Shown in pieces: positions 50,045-61,055 of a DNA stretch of 64,000 nt. The notes beneath the pieces are model-generated. The model did no database searches and was not told the origin of the DNA. It saw only the letters and a list, made by a program, of their open reading frames with translations. Each line of letters opens with the position of its first letter. The stretch's first letter is position 1. A program made the position numbers and the translations under genes. Origin of the DNA: Saxidomus purpurata (Eukaryota; Mollusca; Bivalvia; Venerida; Veneridae); NCBI GenBank assembly GCA_022818135.1, contig JAFMSR010000007.1, positions 5,759,270 through 5,823,269 on the forward strand, read 5' to 3'.

Positions 50045-50619
50045 AGTATATAATGATTTATTATAGCGACTTGTGCATCAGACATAGACATTGTATTCAA
50101 AGTTTATCAAAACGTGATATAATCACAATAGCTCCCAGTCCCGTGGACCTATAAAGTCACCTTAACAATATTTGCATTAAAATATACATGTTTTAACAAA
50201 TAAAGTACACATAATAATTCGAAAGAATTGATTATGAGCATCTATATACTATATACATTTTTAGACGGATAGAATGTTTAACTTAAAATAGATAATAGAG
50301 CCATTACATCGTCACCTTCACAGTCATAACTTATACTATTTTATAGAACACAAAATTGATTACAATTTATGCATATTGCAGCATATTATAGACCAAAAGG
50401 AGTTTGGAGTGATTACCATATACTTTCGATTAAACTTTAACCAAAAAAACGTTCATTTTCAAATTGAAACGCTCATTTTTAAATGTAAAAAGATATTACT
50501 AAAAACAAATGAAAATCTTATTCAACAACTACTTAAAATTCGTTTTCGGTTTTAATGATGTTGATCTTTCTGTTTAAATATATGAAGCCTTTTTGAATCA
50601 CTAAGTCGTCATCCATTAT
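50045..50619. other. No gene recognised
   Basis: AT-rich, nothing supported. Confidence 0.4.
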
Positions 50620-51640
50620 GCATGAAACTCCTATACAATCTTCAAGAGCATGGTGTCTCTCCCCAGGTTACTACAATGTAACTGGGTAAAATCTTTTTTC
50701 TTAGTAGCTCTCAAATTGTTGTCCTCAATAGTATTTCCTCTTACGAAGTTTCTGTAACATCTGGAGTACCACAAGGCTATGTACTCGGCCCGTTTCTCTT
50801 TCTGCTTTACATCAATGACCTCCCGTGTTCTGTTACTTCTAAGGTGCAACTCTTTGCTGATGACACAGCAGTTTACCTTACCATGAAGTCTGTTTTAGAC
50901 TGCAAAACCCTCCAACGTGATCTCCAGCAACCAGAGAAATGGGAAGAGCTGTAGGACATGGAATTTAACCCCAGCAAATGTCAGGTCCTACATAATAAAT
51001 TATTATGTTATATTATTTCAAAAAGCCGCACCCCTATCAGATCTACCTTTAAATATACACTCCATGGAGAAACCTTACAAATTTTATCTAATGCAAAATA
51101 TCTGGGTGTGGACATTTCAAAAGATCTTTCTTGGAACACTCACATAGATAGAGTCATCACCACAGCTAACAAAACATTAGGGTTCATCCTCAAAAAAAGA
51201 ACCGGTCTGATCATTTGTCCGTCCCCAACTTTAATTTTTATCGACAGTTTAGTCACCTCAAACTAAAAAGAACATAGACAGGTTTGAGGTGGTGCAGCGC
51301 CGTGCAATAAGATGGGTTAAAACGACTATTCTACCTATTCAAGTGCCACATAAAAGCAGTCACATTTCGGTTGGAGGTCCCTTGAACACCGTAGAAATTA
51401 TGCAAGGCTGATCATGTTCTATAAATTGTATCACTCCCCCTATATCCCGTAGTCCCGGTCAGGTTGTCTCGCCTCATGCACCCATATTGTCTCCGCCAGG
51501 TACATGTCGGCACGGATTATTTCAAATTTTCCTTTTTCAACATGCTACAGTACTCTGGAATGGTCTGCCTCATCACATTGCTAGCATGCCTAGTTTGAAC
51601 TCCTTCAAGCAGACTGCTTCAGGATGAAATTACTGGATCA
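50620..51640 (+). pseudogene. CR1/Jockey-like LINE ORF2 remnant
   Basis: Plus-strand frames read [20 protein letters not shown] (motif B), [11 protein letters not shown] (motif C, about 50850), MEFNPSKCQVLH (50958 on), AKYLGVDISKDLSWNTHIDR, and ANKTLGFILKKR. After further breaks come VQRRAIRWVK and ATVLWNGLPHHIASMPSLNS (about 51550-51600). An internal stop splits WEEL and DMEFNP. 5'-truncated and dead. Motif wording differs from the 40-kb copy, so it is a separate family. Confidence 0.88.
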
Positions 51641-52148
51641 TTAAGGATGTCTTGTCACTTTTATCTTCCTCTCTATTCTACTATATTTTATACAAGTTAG
51701 CAAACTTATTGCTTTTATTTCCACTCTAATACTATCTATAGGGAACTTACCATGTAGTATTCTAACGGTTTCCTCTCACTTATTTTATGGCACGCACTCA
51801 TGAAAGAGAGGTGTGACAGTATTGAAAGATAAGATAGACACTATTTTTCAAGCGACTCCAGACTTGCCTATATATTGAAAATATATTATTGATAGGCACA
51901 TAAATAATTGAGTTTCTAATATCGATATGAGAGATGTATAAATTATTATGATGTTTTACGAGTCATTACGCCGCTATCTTTGCCTTTTTGATGAAATGCA
52001 TGGTAAAACGATTTTTTTTTAATTAAGATTTCACTTTTTAAATAATATGTAAGTTTGTATTTGGGAGGTTCGTTTTGCAATTTTAAAAGGACGATGCATT
52101 TTTGATATCAAGAAATGTGTTCAACATCCGTATGTATGTATGTTTTTT
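51641..52148. other. No gene recognised
   Basis: AT-rich tail region, partly perhaps LINE 3' UTR. Confidence 0.4.
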
Positions 52149-52400
52149 ACGGGCGAAAGCTCGAAGGGCGCGAAGCCCGACCATAGGTAAACGTATGTAC
52201 GAGTATTTAATTGAATACTGAAAACAATCAAATAAGTGATTTGTCATATACCCATTTGAGAGTGTCGACTCCTGGACGATACGATAAATTACTTATAACG
52301 CTACACCGTCTATAAACTTCCGCTGCAAATTTTGTTTACAACGTGACGTCATTTATCAAAAGAAATTGTGACGTCATTAAATGTCAGCCATTTTTGTTTA

Positions 52401-53090
52401 TAATAATAATAATAATAATAATAAAAATAATAATAATAAATTCTTTATTTTCAGAAGGTATAAACTCATTACGCATATACATCAAAATTAAATTAAATTA
52501 AATGTACATACATATTTTCAATGAGGCCTTCTATAAAACAACAACATCTCAACATACATTGCATAGGCAAAGAATATAAAAAAAGATACATTACACACAC
52601 AAAAGAAATGAGCAGAACACCAGTGATTATAAAGCATATTAAACATTAAGCAGATACGTTTTGTATTGATTTTTGAAAGCGTTTAAGGAAACTGCGTTTC
52701 TAATGATTTCTGGTATAGAATTCCAAGTCTGCATAGCAACAACTTTAAATGACTGGTTAAGATATTCAGTTCGAGATCTAGTATGTGTTAACATACCCAT
52801 TGAGCTGGAACGTAAATGATACCTTCTATTTTCAGAAATACGGATAAATTCACATATGTACGAAGGTGCCATATTGTGAAGAGCTTTATAAGTCATAGTA
52901 GCAATGTGAAACTTGTGACGATCTTGAACAGTTAACCACTTTAATTCTTTAAACAGCGGAGCCGACGGTGTACGCAAGGCTTTGTTAAGATGCATCTTAT
53001 GATACTTTTTTGAATACTGGCTAGTTTAAAAAGGAGCTGTTTTGTACAATTACTTGTACAATTACCCCATGTGATTGACCCGTAGTTTCG
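52401..53090 (-). mobile_element. 5'-truncated LINE insertion with (ATT)n tail
   Basis: The minus frame 52995-52639 reads FKELKWLTVQDRHKF, YKALHNMAPSYICEFI, HLRSSS and QTWNSIPEIIRN, the usual C-terminus of CR1/Jockey ORF2. A short ITWGNC segment lies further 5' near 53060, in another frame. The 3' end, on the left, finishes in (TAA)n at 52401-52440, a microsatellite tail typical of such LINEs. Confidence 0.85.
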
Positions 53091-53156
53091 AATAACGCAA
53101 CACTTTTCTGATGAATGCCGGTTTGTATTTTGAAATGTAAAGAGATCCTATTTATA

Positions 53157-53775
53157 CGGGCGCTCGAAGGGCGCGAAGCGCCCTTCGGGCGAAGCCCGAC
53201 CATAGGTAAACGTATGTACGAGTATTTAATTGAATACTGAAAGCAATAAAATTAATGAATTCACGATTACCCATGGAAGATTTCAATTTGTCCGCACCCA
53301 TGGACGATACGAAAACATACTTATAACGATGCACCGTTTTTTAACTTCCGCTGCAAATGACCAATCGGAAGTCCTCGGTAGATTCCGTTACCCTGCATCA
53401 AACGAAGCATTCTGCCGAGGTGTTCCGATTGGCAAATGACGTCATTTATGTGACGTCATTAAATGTCAGCCAATTTTGTTTTGAAAAAATGCAACACATT
53501 TCCGTTTAATGCAGGTTTGTACTTTGGAAATATAAAGAGATTCTATTTATGTACACATTCCTATGGTTTGATACCCTTCCTGTTACGCCATAAAAAGTAA
53601 CATTTCTTTTAGCAGTCAATACCTTGATTCATGATTCAATGGATATTCGATATCATTATTTTCGTAGGCTAACTTCAAACGTTTTTGCGACCCCTGGGCA
53701 GTGAAAATTCGTAACATTTTTAAAATAAACTACTGTTATGCTTTCGCCCGATATAGGTTTTGCCTATTTTCATAT
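53157..53775 (-). mobile_element. Second copy of the TA-flanked element (619 bp)
   Basis: Starts CGGGCG and ends TTTTCATAT, flanked by TA (53155-53156, 53776-53777). It carries two TGACGTCA sites (53437, 53451) and, unlike the other copies, a ~70-bp palindromic insert at 53361-53432. A hairpin (cgaagggcgc/gcgcccttcg) lies near its left end. Confidence 0.8.
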
Positions 53776-53881
53776 TACACATAACTAAAGTTTCTTGTGA
53801 CGCCATAAAAAGCAACATTTCTTTTCGCATTCCACCCTTGATTCATGACTCTATGAATATTCCGTACCAATAATTCTCATA

Positions 53882-54166
53882 CGGGCGAAAGCTCGAAGGG
53901 CGCGAAGTCCGACCATAGGTAAACGTATGTACGAGTATTTAATTGAATACTGAAAGCAATAAAATTAATGAATTCACGATTACCCATGGAAGATTTCAAT
54001 TTGTCCGCACCCATGGACGATACGATAACATACTTATAACGATGCACCGTCTGTGCGTTATTTTCGGAACTTGAACTGTTTTTGCGTCCCCGAAAATTCG
54101 TACCATTTCTAAAAATGAAATTCCTGTTATGCTTTCGCCCGATATAGGTATTGCCTATTTTCATAT
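53882..54166 (-). mobile_element. Third, internally deleted copy of the TA-flanked element (285 bp)
   Basis: Same ends as the 619-bp copy, with TA on both sides (53880-53881, 54167-54168). The middle third, including the TGACGTCA pair, is missing. It sits inside the oldest copy. Confidence 0.78.
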
Positions 54167-54269
54167 TAATCTAAACCGTTTTTGCGTACCCTGAAAATTC
54201 GAACCATTTCTAAAAATGAAATTCCTGTTATGCTTTCGCTCGATATAGGTATTGCCTATTATCGTTAGT

Positions 54270-54530
54270 ATCGGATAATCCATATGACCAACGCCCCAAG
54301 AAGAGTTTAGTTATTTTAGGTTTTGGTGCATAGTGCAAGGTACAGAACGTGGTCCGTTCCGGAGACACCCATGCTACTTAAAAATGCCCGGTGTACAGCA
54401 CCGATACATGGGACCTCGGTTTTTTAGGTCTCATCCTAAAGGACATGTGTTATGTTAGTGGAGGAGAGGGGAGTCGAACCTGCGATCCCTTGATTACAAT
54501 CTAGCTCGGGACCACTGGATCACTGATCAC
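54270..54530 (-). mobile_element. tRNA-derived SINE, copy 2
   Basis: Aligns along its length with 10746-11010: 'ggataatccatatgacc', 'gaagagtttagttatttta', 'ttaggtctcatc', then the tRNA-like head. The head is more decayed than in copy 1. Confidence 0.8.
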
Positions 54531-56329
54531 ACAAGATATATTTAGTGTTCCGTAACCAATAGCTAATTCCACGCTGAAACAATTTATATGTACTACCGGC
54601 AACACACGCGCATGCGCAAAAGACATTCTGTTTACATTCGTTACAAAAAAGAATTTTTTTTTTCTGTTTATCCCTTTTGTTTATCATTTTCCGTCTTGAG
54701 GAAATAGATCCATTTACAATACTGTTTTGTCCCCCTCAATTAGCATTTGATTATATTTTGTCAAGTATACTGGTTGAGGCAAATTCAAACCGCTAGGTTG
54801 GGCAAGTGGATGCATGTTTTTTCTCTTTTGACTGGAGATAAGATGTAGTTTCTTCTAGGCAATACACTAATACCAGCCTGCATCTTGCTATTCTGGAACC
54901 AGGTAAATTAACGTAACATATCTTGTATAGAGTATTTTTAGTGCGCTAGTTTTTTTTAGTAAGCACTGCCCGATTTTACTTTTGGAAGTCCCAAGCAGTA
55001 TAGTAGTTTCTGCTCATATCGCGGGTTAACTTGTATCGCGGTAATCTCCCTTTTCTTATTTTCCTTTCCGATCGTAACGAGGCTGACAATGCAGTAACAC
55101 ATATACGTCAACAAGAATCTAATGGGTCACGTGGCATTAAATAATGTAATATTTCATCGTAAATGGGAAGATAAAGTAACCTTTCATGCAATCACTCCAT
55201 TTCATACAAATAAGTTTCTCCTCGTCATCCCGTTCATCCAAAAATTTATCATTATTAGGAATGAATTTGATTCGAAAGCCTCGAAAGGTATTTAAATCTT
55301 GGCAGCTATATTGTTTTTACGAATAAAGTTGTTTTCATCACGTGATAGCGTCAGTAAGTGTGTCTAGGGGCCGTCACTTTGAACACAAAAAATAACGGAC
55401 ACTAGCATGTGCTCCGCAAATGAAAATGACATACGCGGTCTCAATTGTGGTCGGCAGTCAGAAGAATAATCAGATGGAGAAAAGTTTACCTTCATTAAAT
55501 TGGACTATATGACTTTTGTCAACATTTGACAAATAAAAAAGAACTATAGGAGTCTGTTTTCGTTTAAAAGATACATTGAGTTGAGATGACCCCTCTGTAC
55601 TCGACAAGAAGAGAAAACAAAATGGCGTCTATACAGTCTGATAATTCAACTGCTCAATTTTCCAGTAAAAATTGTTGAATATTTAAAATGAATATATTAT
55701 TAATTAACCTAGACTTCCGTGAATCGATAATGAGTTTTATAGTGTGTAAGCACATTTTATAAACAGAAAGTACGGCCGCGATTTAAATACCGCGATTACA
55801 GAGAATTATGGGAGTTTCTTTAAAGGTGAAACACGGTGGATAACTTCCTACGTTTTATGCTTTATTCAAACAACTTTTGCATGAAAGATTGTTTTCACTT
55901 TAAAGTAGAATGGTTGGAAGGAAAGGTCAAACAAATATAAATTGGGGAGAAATACTTTTCTTCTATTTTATTTCCGTTGGAATCGTTAGTACCGCGATAC
56001 AAGAGAACTCCATCCTATATTCTTGAAGAAAGTGGCTGCTTGTCCGGAAACCGGACGACTAGAATTTTTTCTTGCCATCCTGTAACCTGACAAGCAGCCT
56101 TTACTAGTATGCTAGGCTAGTCATCCGGTAACCAATTTCTTTGTAAATGAGTTCATCTTGATGAGTGCAAGAGCAGTAGTAAAGCAAAAAAATCTTTGTT
56201 ATATATCCTATATTATATACCTTTACTTTTCCTATGACATCTGTTTGTTTACTTCATCAAATGATTTCCATCTCGTGTAGAAGTAGTCTCGGGGTTTAGC
56301 CTCGAACCCAAAAGTAGCGATTATCGCGG
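54531..56329. other. No firm gene
   Basis: The best candidate is ATGGCG at 55622 in a good context (ACAAAATGGCG). It opens MASIQSDNSTAQFSS before a GTAAAA donor-like site; too little to call. A short stem (GGCTGCTTGTC with its complement) lies at 56032-56100. Confidence 0.35.
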
Positions 56330-56512
56330 ATTTAGGATCCCGGTACAATATTACTAAAGGCAATAAAATGGATAATAAAAGAAACACATAATTACTGTAC
56401 ATGTAACAATTTTTTTACTTACAACAGTAGTTGTGACCGAATTGAAATGGAATTGTGCTGTAAAGTTTGGTTGTATACTTAGCGAGATAACTCTTACGGT
56501 ACTATATATCGC
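56330..56512 (+). repeat. Dispersed repeat, inverted partner of 60822-61003
   Basis: 'ggcaataaaatggataataa', 'acaacagtagtt', 'gaccgaattgaaatggaat' occur here and inverted at 60822-61003. Confidence 0.85.
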
Positions 56513-56803
56513 ATTTTTTCATGGTAAATAGATTCAAATACTTCTCTTGTCGTGAAATTAGTCTTTACTCTAAAGAGTAGATCTTTGGATTAATAAAAAG
56601 TAAAAAATCGTCTGATACGAAATCTGATCAAAATTTTGAAGGCCTTTAAAAGTCCATTAACGTTAAAAATGTAACTTAATAAATGTTACTTATTTTTAGT
56701 TAAATAATACCAGAAAATGATAATCTTCCTTCGCTATACATGACAAGGTGCAGGCGTTAGTATAAACAGGTAAAATCGTACCCAAAGATACAGTTGACAG
56801 ACG

Positions 56804-57252
56804 CTTATCACTAGCGGATCCAGGGGGGGGCGCACCCGGCGCGCGCCCCCCTAAAATTCCCCAATCTTACATAAATATCTGAGTATAAATTTATATTTTC
56901 TGTTTCCGAAATCGGTATCTTAAAAGTATCAAAAACATGTTTGAAATGCAGGAAAATGCACGAAATGGCACCCTCGAAAAAAAAATTTTCGGGGGAGCAT
57001 GCCCCCGAACCCCCCTAGAAAGTGCCTCCCCATTTTTTAACCTCTGGCTACAGCCCTTGCATTGTTCATTGCCATTCAATTATACATGTTAATTATACAC
57101 TCGCTCCCTCCATCTCTGTTTAGTGTTCGATTACTTGAAACAAAGAATAAAACACAGTCATAATTGCCGTTTTATAAGGCTTGAGCAGAACCAACAAATG
57201 GCAAAAAGTTACGCCCCCCCTAACACCAAATCCTGGATCCGCCCCTGCTTAT
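56804..57252. mobile_element. MITE with GCGGATCCAGG ends, GC-rich
   Basis: Left end CACTAGCGGATCCAGG (56809) and right end CCTGGATCCGCCCCTG (to 57247) are inverted. CTTAT flanks both sides. The CAGGGGCGGATCCAGG type of end is common in hAT elements, but an 8-bp duplication is not seen. Confidence 0.65.
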
Positions 57253-57375
57253 TAAATAAGGTATGTACAGTAAAACTTATGTAGAAGTCCAAAGGTATCC
57301 GTATAACTAGCCGGTATAAAAAGCTGTTGAGCATAATTTTCTGGGAGATCGTCGATGGAGCTAGCAGAGAGCACA

Positions 57376-57819
57376 TCGAGGAGTAGAGATGTAATCGATT
57401 GAAACGATATCGATATATCAACGATAAAACATTTTTGATTCGATATCGATTGCCGTTTTGAAAAATCGTACATCAGATAATGTTACACCGTGCAATGATC
57501 TACAGTTTCACGTTCGAAAATTCCATCAAAACTCAACCAGAATTTCAACAATCACTCTACCCAGAGTTCAGTGTTTTTCTAACAAATGATAATTTAATGA
57601 AATGTGGTCTCATATGCAAAAATATTTCAGCACTGCAAGGGTTGATATATATTATACACCAGAACCATATGTTTAGTACAAATAAAGTCGAGAGATTTGG
57701 TAGAATATGTAGTCAGTGTCTATTTTACGCCCATGTATCGATATATCGCTGTATCGTCGATATTTCTAAATTGATATATCGATACAAAAATTTTAATCAA
57801 TGACATCCCTATTGAGGAG
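57376..57819. mobile_element. hAT-type MITE with 8-bp target duplication
   Basis: The element 57384-57811 has inverted ends TAG(A/G)GATGT. It is flanked by tcgaggag on the left and ttgaggag on the right (7 of 8 bases). The interior holds several TATCGATA/ATCGATAT motifs. The open frame 57480-57803 is chance. Confidence 0.75.
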
Positions 57820-57889
57820 ATAACAGAGAAATTAATAAGCCATAATTATTATCAGGACTTTGACATAGTAAATACAGGCGAAGTTCCCT

Positions 57890-58192
57890 CATATTTGCAG
57901 CTTTGGCTCATACTTGCAGGGACTTCCTGATATCTGTATTTAACTATAAGTTCGGGTCGTGGTGTAAGCTGATGGTTTAGGGTATTGTTTCGAACACAGG
58001 CTTGTGACCAGGTTGAAACAAGGGGCTTAGAGTATTGTTTCGACCATTGGCTTGTGACCAGGTTGAAACAAGGGGTTTATGGTATAGGTTTGAGACATAG
58101 TAGGGACTTGGATTGAAACAATAGGACATTGTAACTTGGTTTGGGAAAGAATATACTCTCATGCAGCTTCGGCTCATACTTGCAGAGGTATC
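57890..58192 (+). repeat. 50-bp tandem repeat x3 between direct repeats
   Basis: Units around 'gtttcga...cttgtgaccaggttgaaaca' start near 57977, 58027 and 58077 (third degenerate). They lie between two copies of 'gcagctt(t/c)ggctcatacttgcag' (about 57897 and 58163). Confidence 0.8.
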
Positions 58193-58348
58193 AGATCCCA
58201 TATATATAAACTTTAATATATGTAACAGCCCTGATTAAAGTTGATTACTATTTCGAACAATTATTTTACAATCATTGGTACAACGAATCATAAGCTAAGG
58301 AGCTCGAACTAATTATATTTTGCAGACTAATCAAAAGCAGATAGCTAA

Positions 58349-59812
58349 GGCCAGTGTTTTTTTATTTGTCGTTACTCGAACCCGCCGCCCCTATTTTTTC
58401 GTATTTTCAACAAAAAAAAATCAAAAAAATTTATTTTTTTTTTCTTCAAAAGTTTAAAATGTTTTAAAAAGTTTTTTTTTTCCCTCCTCCTTACGGAGCT
58501 TTTTAATTTCAAACTTCCAGTAACAAGGCCAGAATTTTTTTATTTCTTGTTACTCGAAGTTTGAAATTAAAAAGCTCCGCGAGGAGGAGGGGAAAAAAAA
58601 CGATTTTTTTATACATGACAAACTTTGTTTCATGGCGGACCTGCTTTCTCTTCTAAAATCCGACAAAAGAACACCCCCTCCCTGAGCAAAATGCCCTTGA
58701 AAATTTGTTGACTTTCATTTTATTATAAGAAACAGAAATCAAACATATCAGAGATAAAAAATACTGGTGTCAGTAACAAAGCAACAGGCATTGGTGTTAA
58801 AACACTCATGAATCAAAAGAATACTGCTATTTTCAATTGAAAACATTGTATATATTATCTTTTTTGAGTCTTCTGTTCACCATTTTCTTTGAAAAGATAA
58901 CAAAAATCGGGGTCGCGAAAATACTTGACAAACAAAAAAACGGCGATTTTCAGCTGACTTTTTCACATGTAAGGTATCAAGTGATTGCAAGAAATCAGTC
59001 TGAAACTTTTGATTGATGGGAAGTTGCATTTTTATAAAACATTTGGCCAACATTTGATTAAATTAATCAAAAACATTTATCAGCATAAGTTAAGTCTCAA
59101 AATTTTGTCAATATTTTGAAGGGAATTTTTTGTCAAAAATTGGGGGATAATATATATCATTTTAGGAGGGGAATGATGCCGAATTCGGCCCAAAATGGCA
59201 CTGAAAAATTAACTAAATTTTCAGATAAAAATACTGGTGTCAGTAGCAAAGCAGGAAGCATTTGTGTTAAAACACATAAACAATGTATTGTTATCTTGTT
59301 TTAGTCTTCTGAACACTGTTTTCTTTGGAAAAATTAACAAACGAAAAATCGGTGATTTTCAGCTGACTATTTCAAATTTAAGGTATCAAATACTTGCAAG
59401 AAGTGGTTACGACACATTTTTATTGATGGAAACTTCCTTTTTGTAACGATTTTGGCAAACAATGGATTAAATTGATCAAAAACTTTTATCAGCATTCATT
59501 TTGAGGGGAGTTTTTGTCAAAAATAGAGGGAAATATACATCATTTTAGGAGGGGAATGGGGTTGAATTTCGGTCTCAAATCAGTCTGAAAAAAATCTTAA
59601 CACAAATGCAGCTTCTGGACGTTATCATATGTCTAAACATTCCTCTAACTTCGCGATTTTAACATTTTAAACTTATGAAGAAAAAAAAAACAATTTGAAA
59701 AAAAAATTTTTTTGATTTTTTTTTTTTTGAAAATACGAAAAGATAGGGGCGGTGGGTTCGAGTAACGACAAATCAAAAAACACTGGCCCAAGAAATAAAA
59801 AAATTCTGGCCT
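58349..59812. mobile_element. ~1.45-kb element with ~75-bp inverted ends
   Basis: Ends GGCCAGTGTTTTTT and TTGTCGTTACTCGAACCC are inverted at 58349 and 59788. Inside are a near-perfect palindrome (58485-58595, ~45-bp arms) and two copies of a ~400-bp block (about 58750-59100 and 59222-59560). A second terminus type, ggccagaatttttttatttc, occurs in the palindrome loop and just outside the right end, suggesting nesting. No transposase seen. Confidence 0.75.
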
Positions 59813-60117
59813 AAGGAAAATTATTTATTTAATGTTTTCGAGTGAATTATAGAGTTTTCTCAGTGAAATAAAAGTGATAATCCACAGTTTTGAAACAGTG
59901 GATTACCATTTTTATTTTTCACTGTTTTTGCAATCTTCTACCCGGTTTACGTCAAAAAGTATACCGAGCGTAATTAATGCTGGAAACCATGCGACGATGA
60001 CGTCGTTAAAATGACGTCATTTGGGCTATGTTTTTTGATGACGTTTCCTGCGATTTTCGTTATTTTATAGAAACAAACTCAATAAAAGTAGAGTTTTAAC
60101 CATAAAGTAAACAGAAA

Positions 60118-60268
60118 AATTGTTGGTATCGGTGTAATATCACGTTAATTTCACTCGTGAACACCAAAAGTTGTCATTTTCACTCGTGGCTGCGCCATTC
60201 GTGAAAATATCACTTTTGGTGCCCACTCTGTGAAATTATAACGTGATCTTACACCGAAACCAACAATT
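60118..60268. repeat. 151-bp palindromic element
   Basis: AATTGTTGGT and 'cggtgtaa.atcacgtta' on the left mirror 'taacgtgat.ttacaccg' and CCAACAATT on the right. The middle is 'tttcactcgtg/cgaatgg'-like. Imperfect arms of about 70 bp. Confidence 0.85.
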
Positions 60269-60269
60269 A

Positions 60270-60821
60270 TCCTCTATATAATCTGTTTGATATAAGTTAA
60301 ACGCTTCAGAATATCGTAGATCAGAAAATATCATAGTGTAGACCGCTCAATACACGTGACATTCTTTATGAAAGTATGAATTTTTTTTTCATCTTGGAAC
60401 TTATTTAAAAGATGCCTGTAGGGTATGAATTAAATTTGAACTGAATAATTTTTCAAAGATGCCGAGTTTAACAAACGACTTTGTTTTTCGCACGAACTTG
60501 TTAAAAAAAACCTTGTTGTTGACTGTTTGATTCCCTGAACAAATGGACGTGGTATTCAGCCTTATAACTGAGGGAATTAGATAATTAGATTTGAAAATGT
60601 TTAAAATGGAAGTGCTCCATGTTTACAGACTAGTAAAAGGGCTTAAAAAATGATAAATTCCAGCAGGAGATGCATTGCGTATTACAAACGTTGCCGATGT
60701 TATCACTGTGTAAAAGAAGCTGTCAGTTACTTGCTGACTTCAGCATCCTTGAGTATTTGAACCTATTTTTGTATCATCAGGAAAAAATGTGTATCGGAGC
60801 TAACTTCAATATTTCATTAAT
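60270..60821. other. No gene recognised
   Basis: AT-rich, nothing supported. Confidence 0.4.
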
Positions 60822-61003
60822 TGCGATAGTCTCGTGAGAGTTATCTCTCCTAGTATGCAACCAAATTTTTCAGCACATTCCATTTCAATTCGGTCAAAAC
60901 TACTGTTGTAGATAAAATAATTGTTACACACACAGCATTATGTGATTCTTTTATTATCCATTTTATTGCCTAGTAATAGTGTACCGGAATCCTTAATCCG
61001 TTT
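60822..61003 (-). repeat. Dispersed repeat, inverted partner of 56330-56512
   Basis: Inverted copy 4.3 kb from its partner; together they bracket several MITEs. Confidence 0.85.
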
Positions 61004-61055
61004 TTGTTTTCTTTTAATCTTACGTCGGACAAAGCAGGATTTTGAAACTATATTA

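Larger units (their letters stand above)
52150..54263 (-). mobile_element. Oldest copy of a TA-flanked element, split by three insertions
   Basis: Segments 52150-52400, 53091-53156, 53776-53881 and 54167-54263 join, by comparison with the copy at 61056-61574, into one ~520-bp element. It was split by a LINE (52401-53090), by a second copy (53157-53775) and by a third copy (53882-54166). The start CGGGCGAAAGC recurs inverted near the other end. Confidence 0.75.

Noticed and set aside
52150..54263. CRISPR array or bacterial repeat cluster
   Set aside because: Repeats are 285-619 bp with TA flanks and nested, with no short regular spacer structure; the context is animal nuclear DNA.
57480..57803. 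107-codon plus frame
   Set aside because: Lies inside the MITE bounded by the 8-bp duplication and contains no motif.
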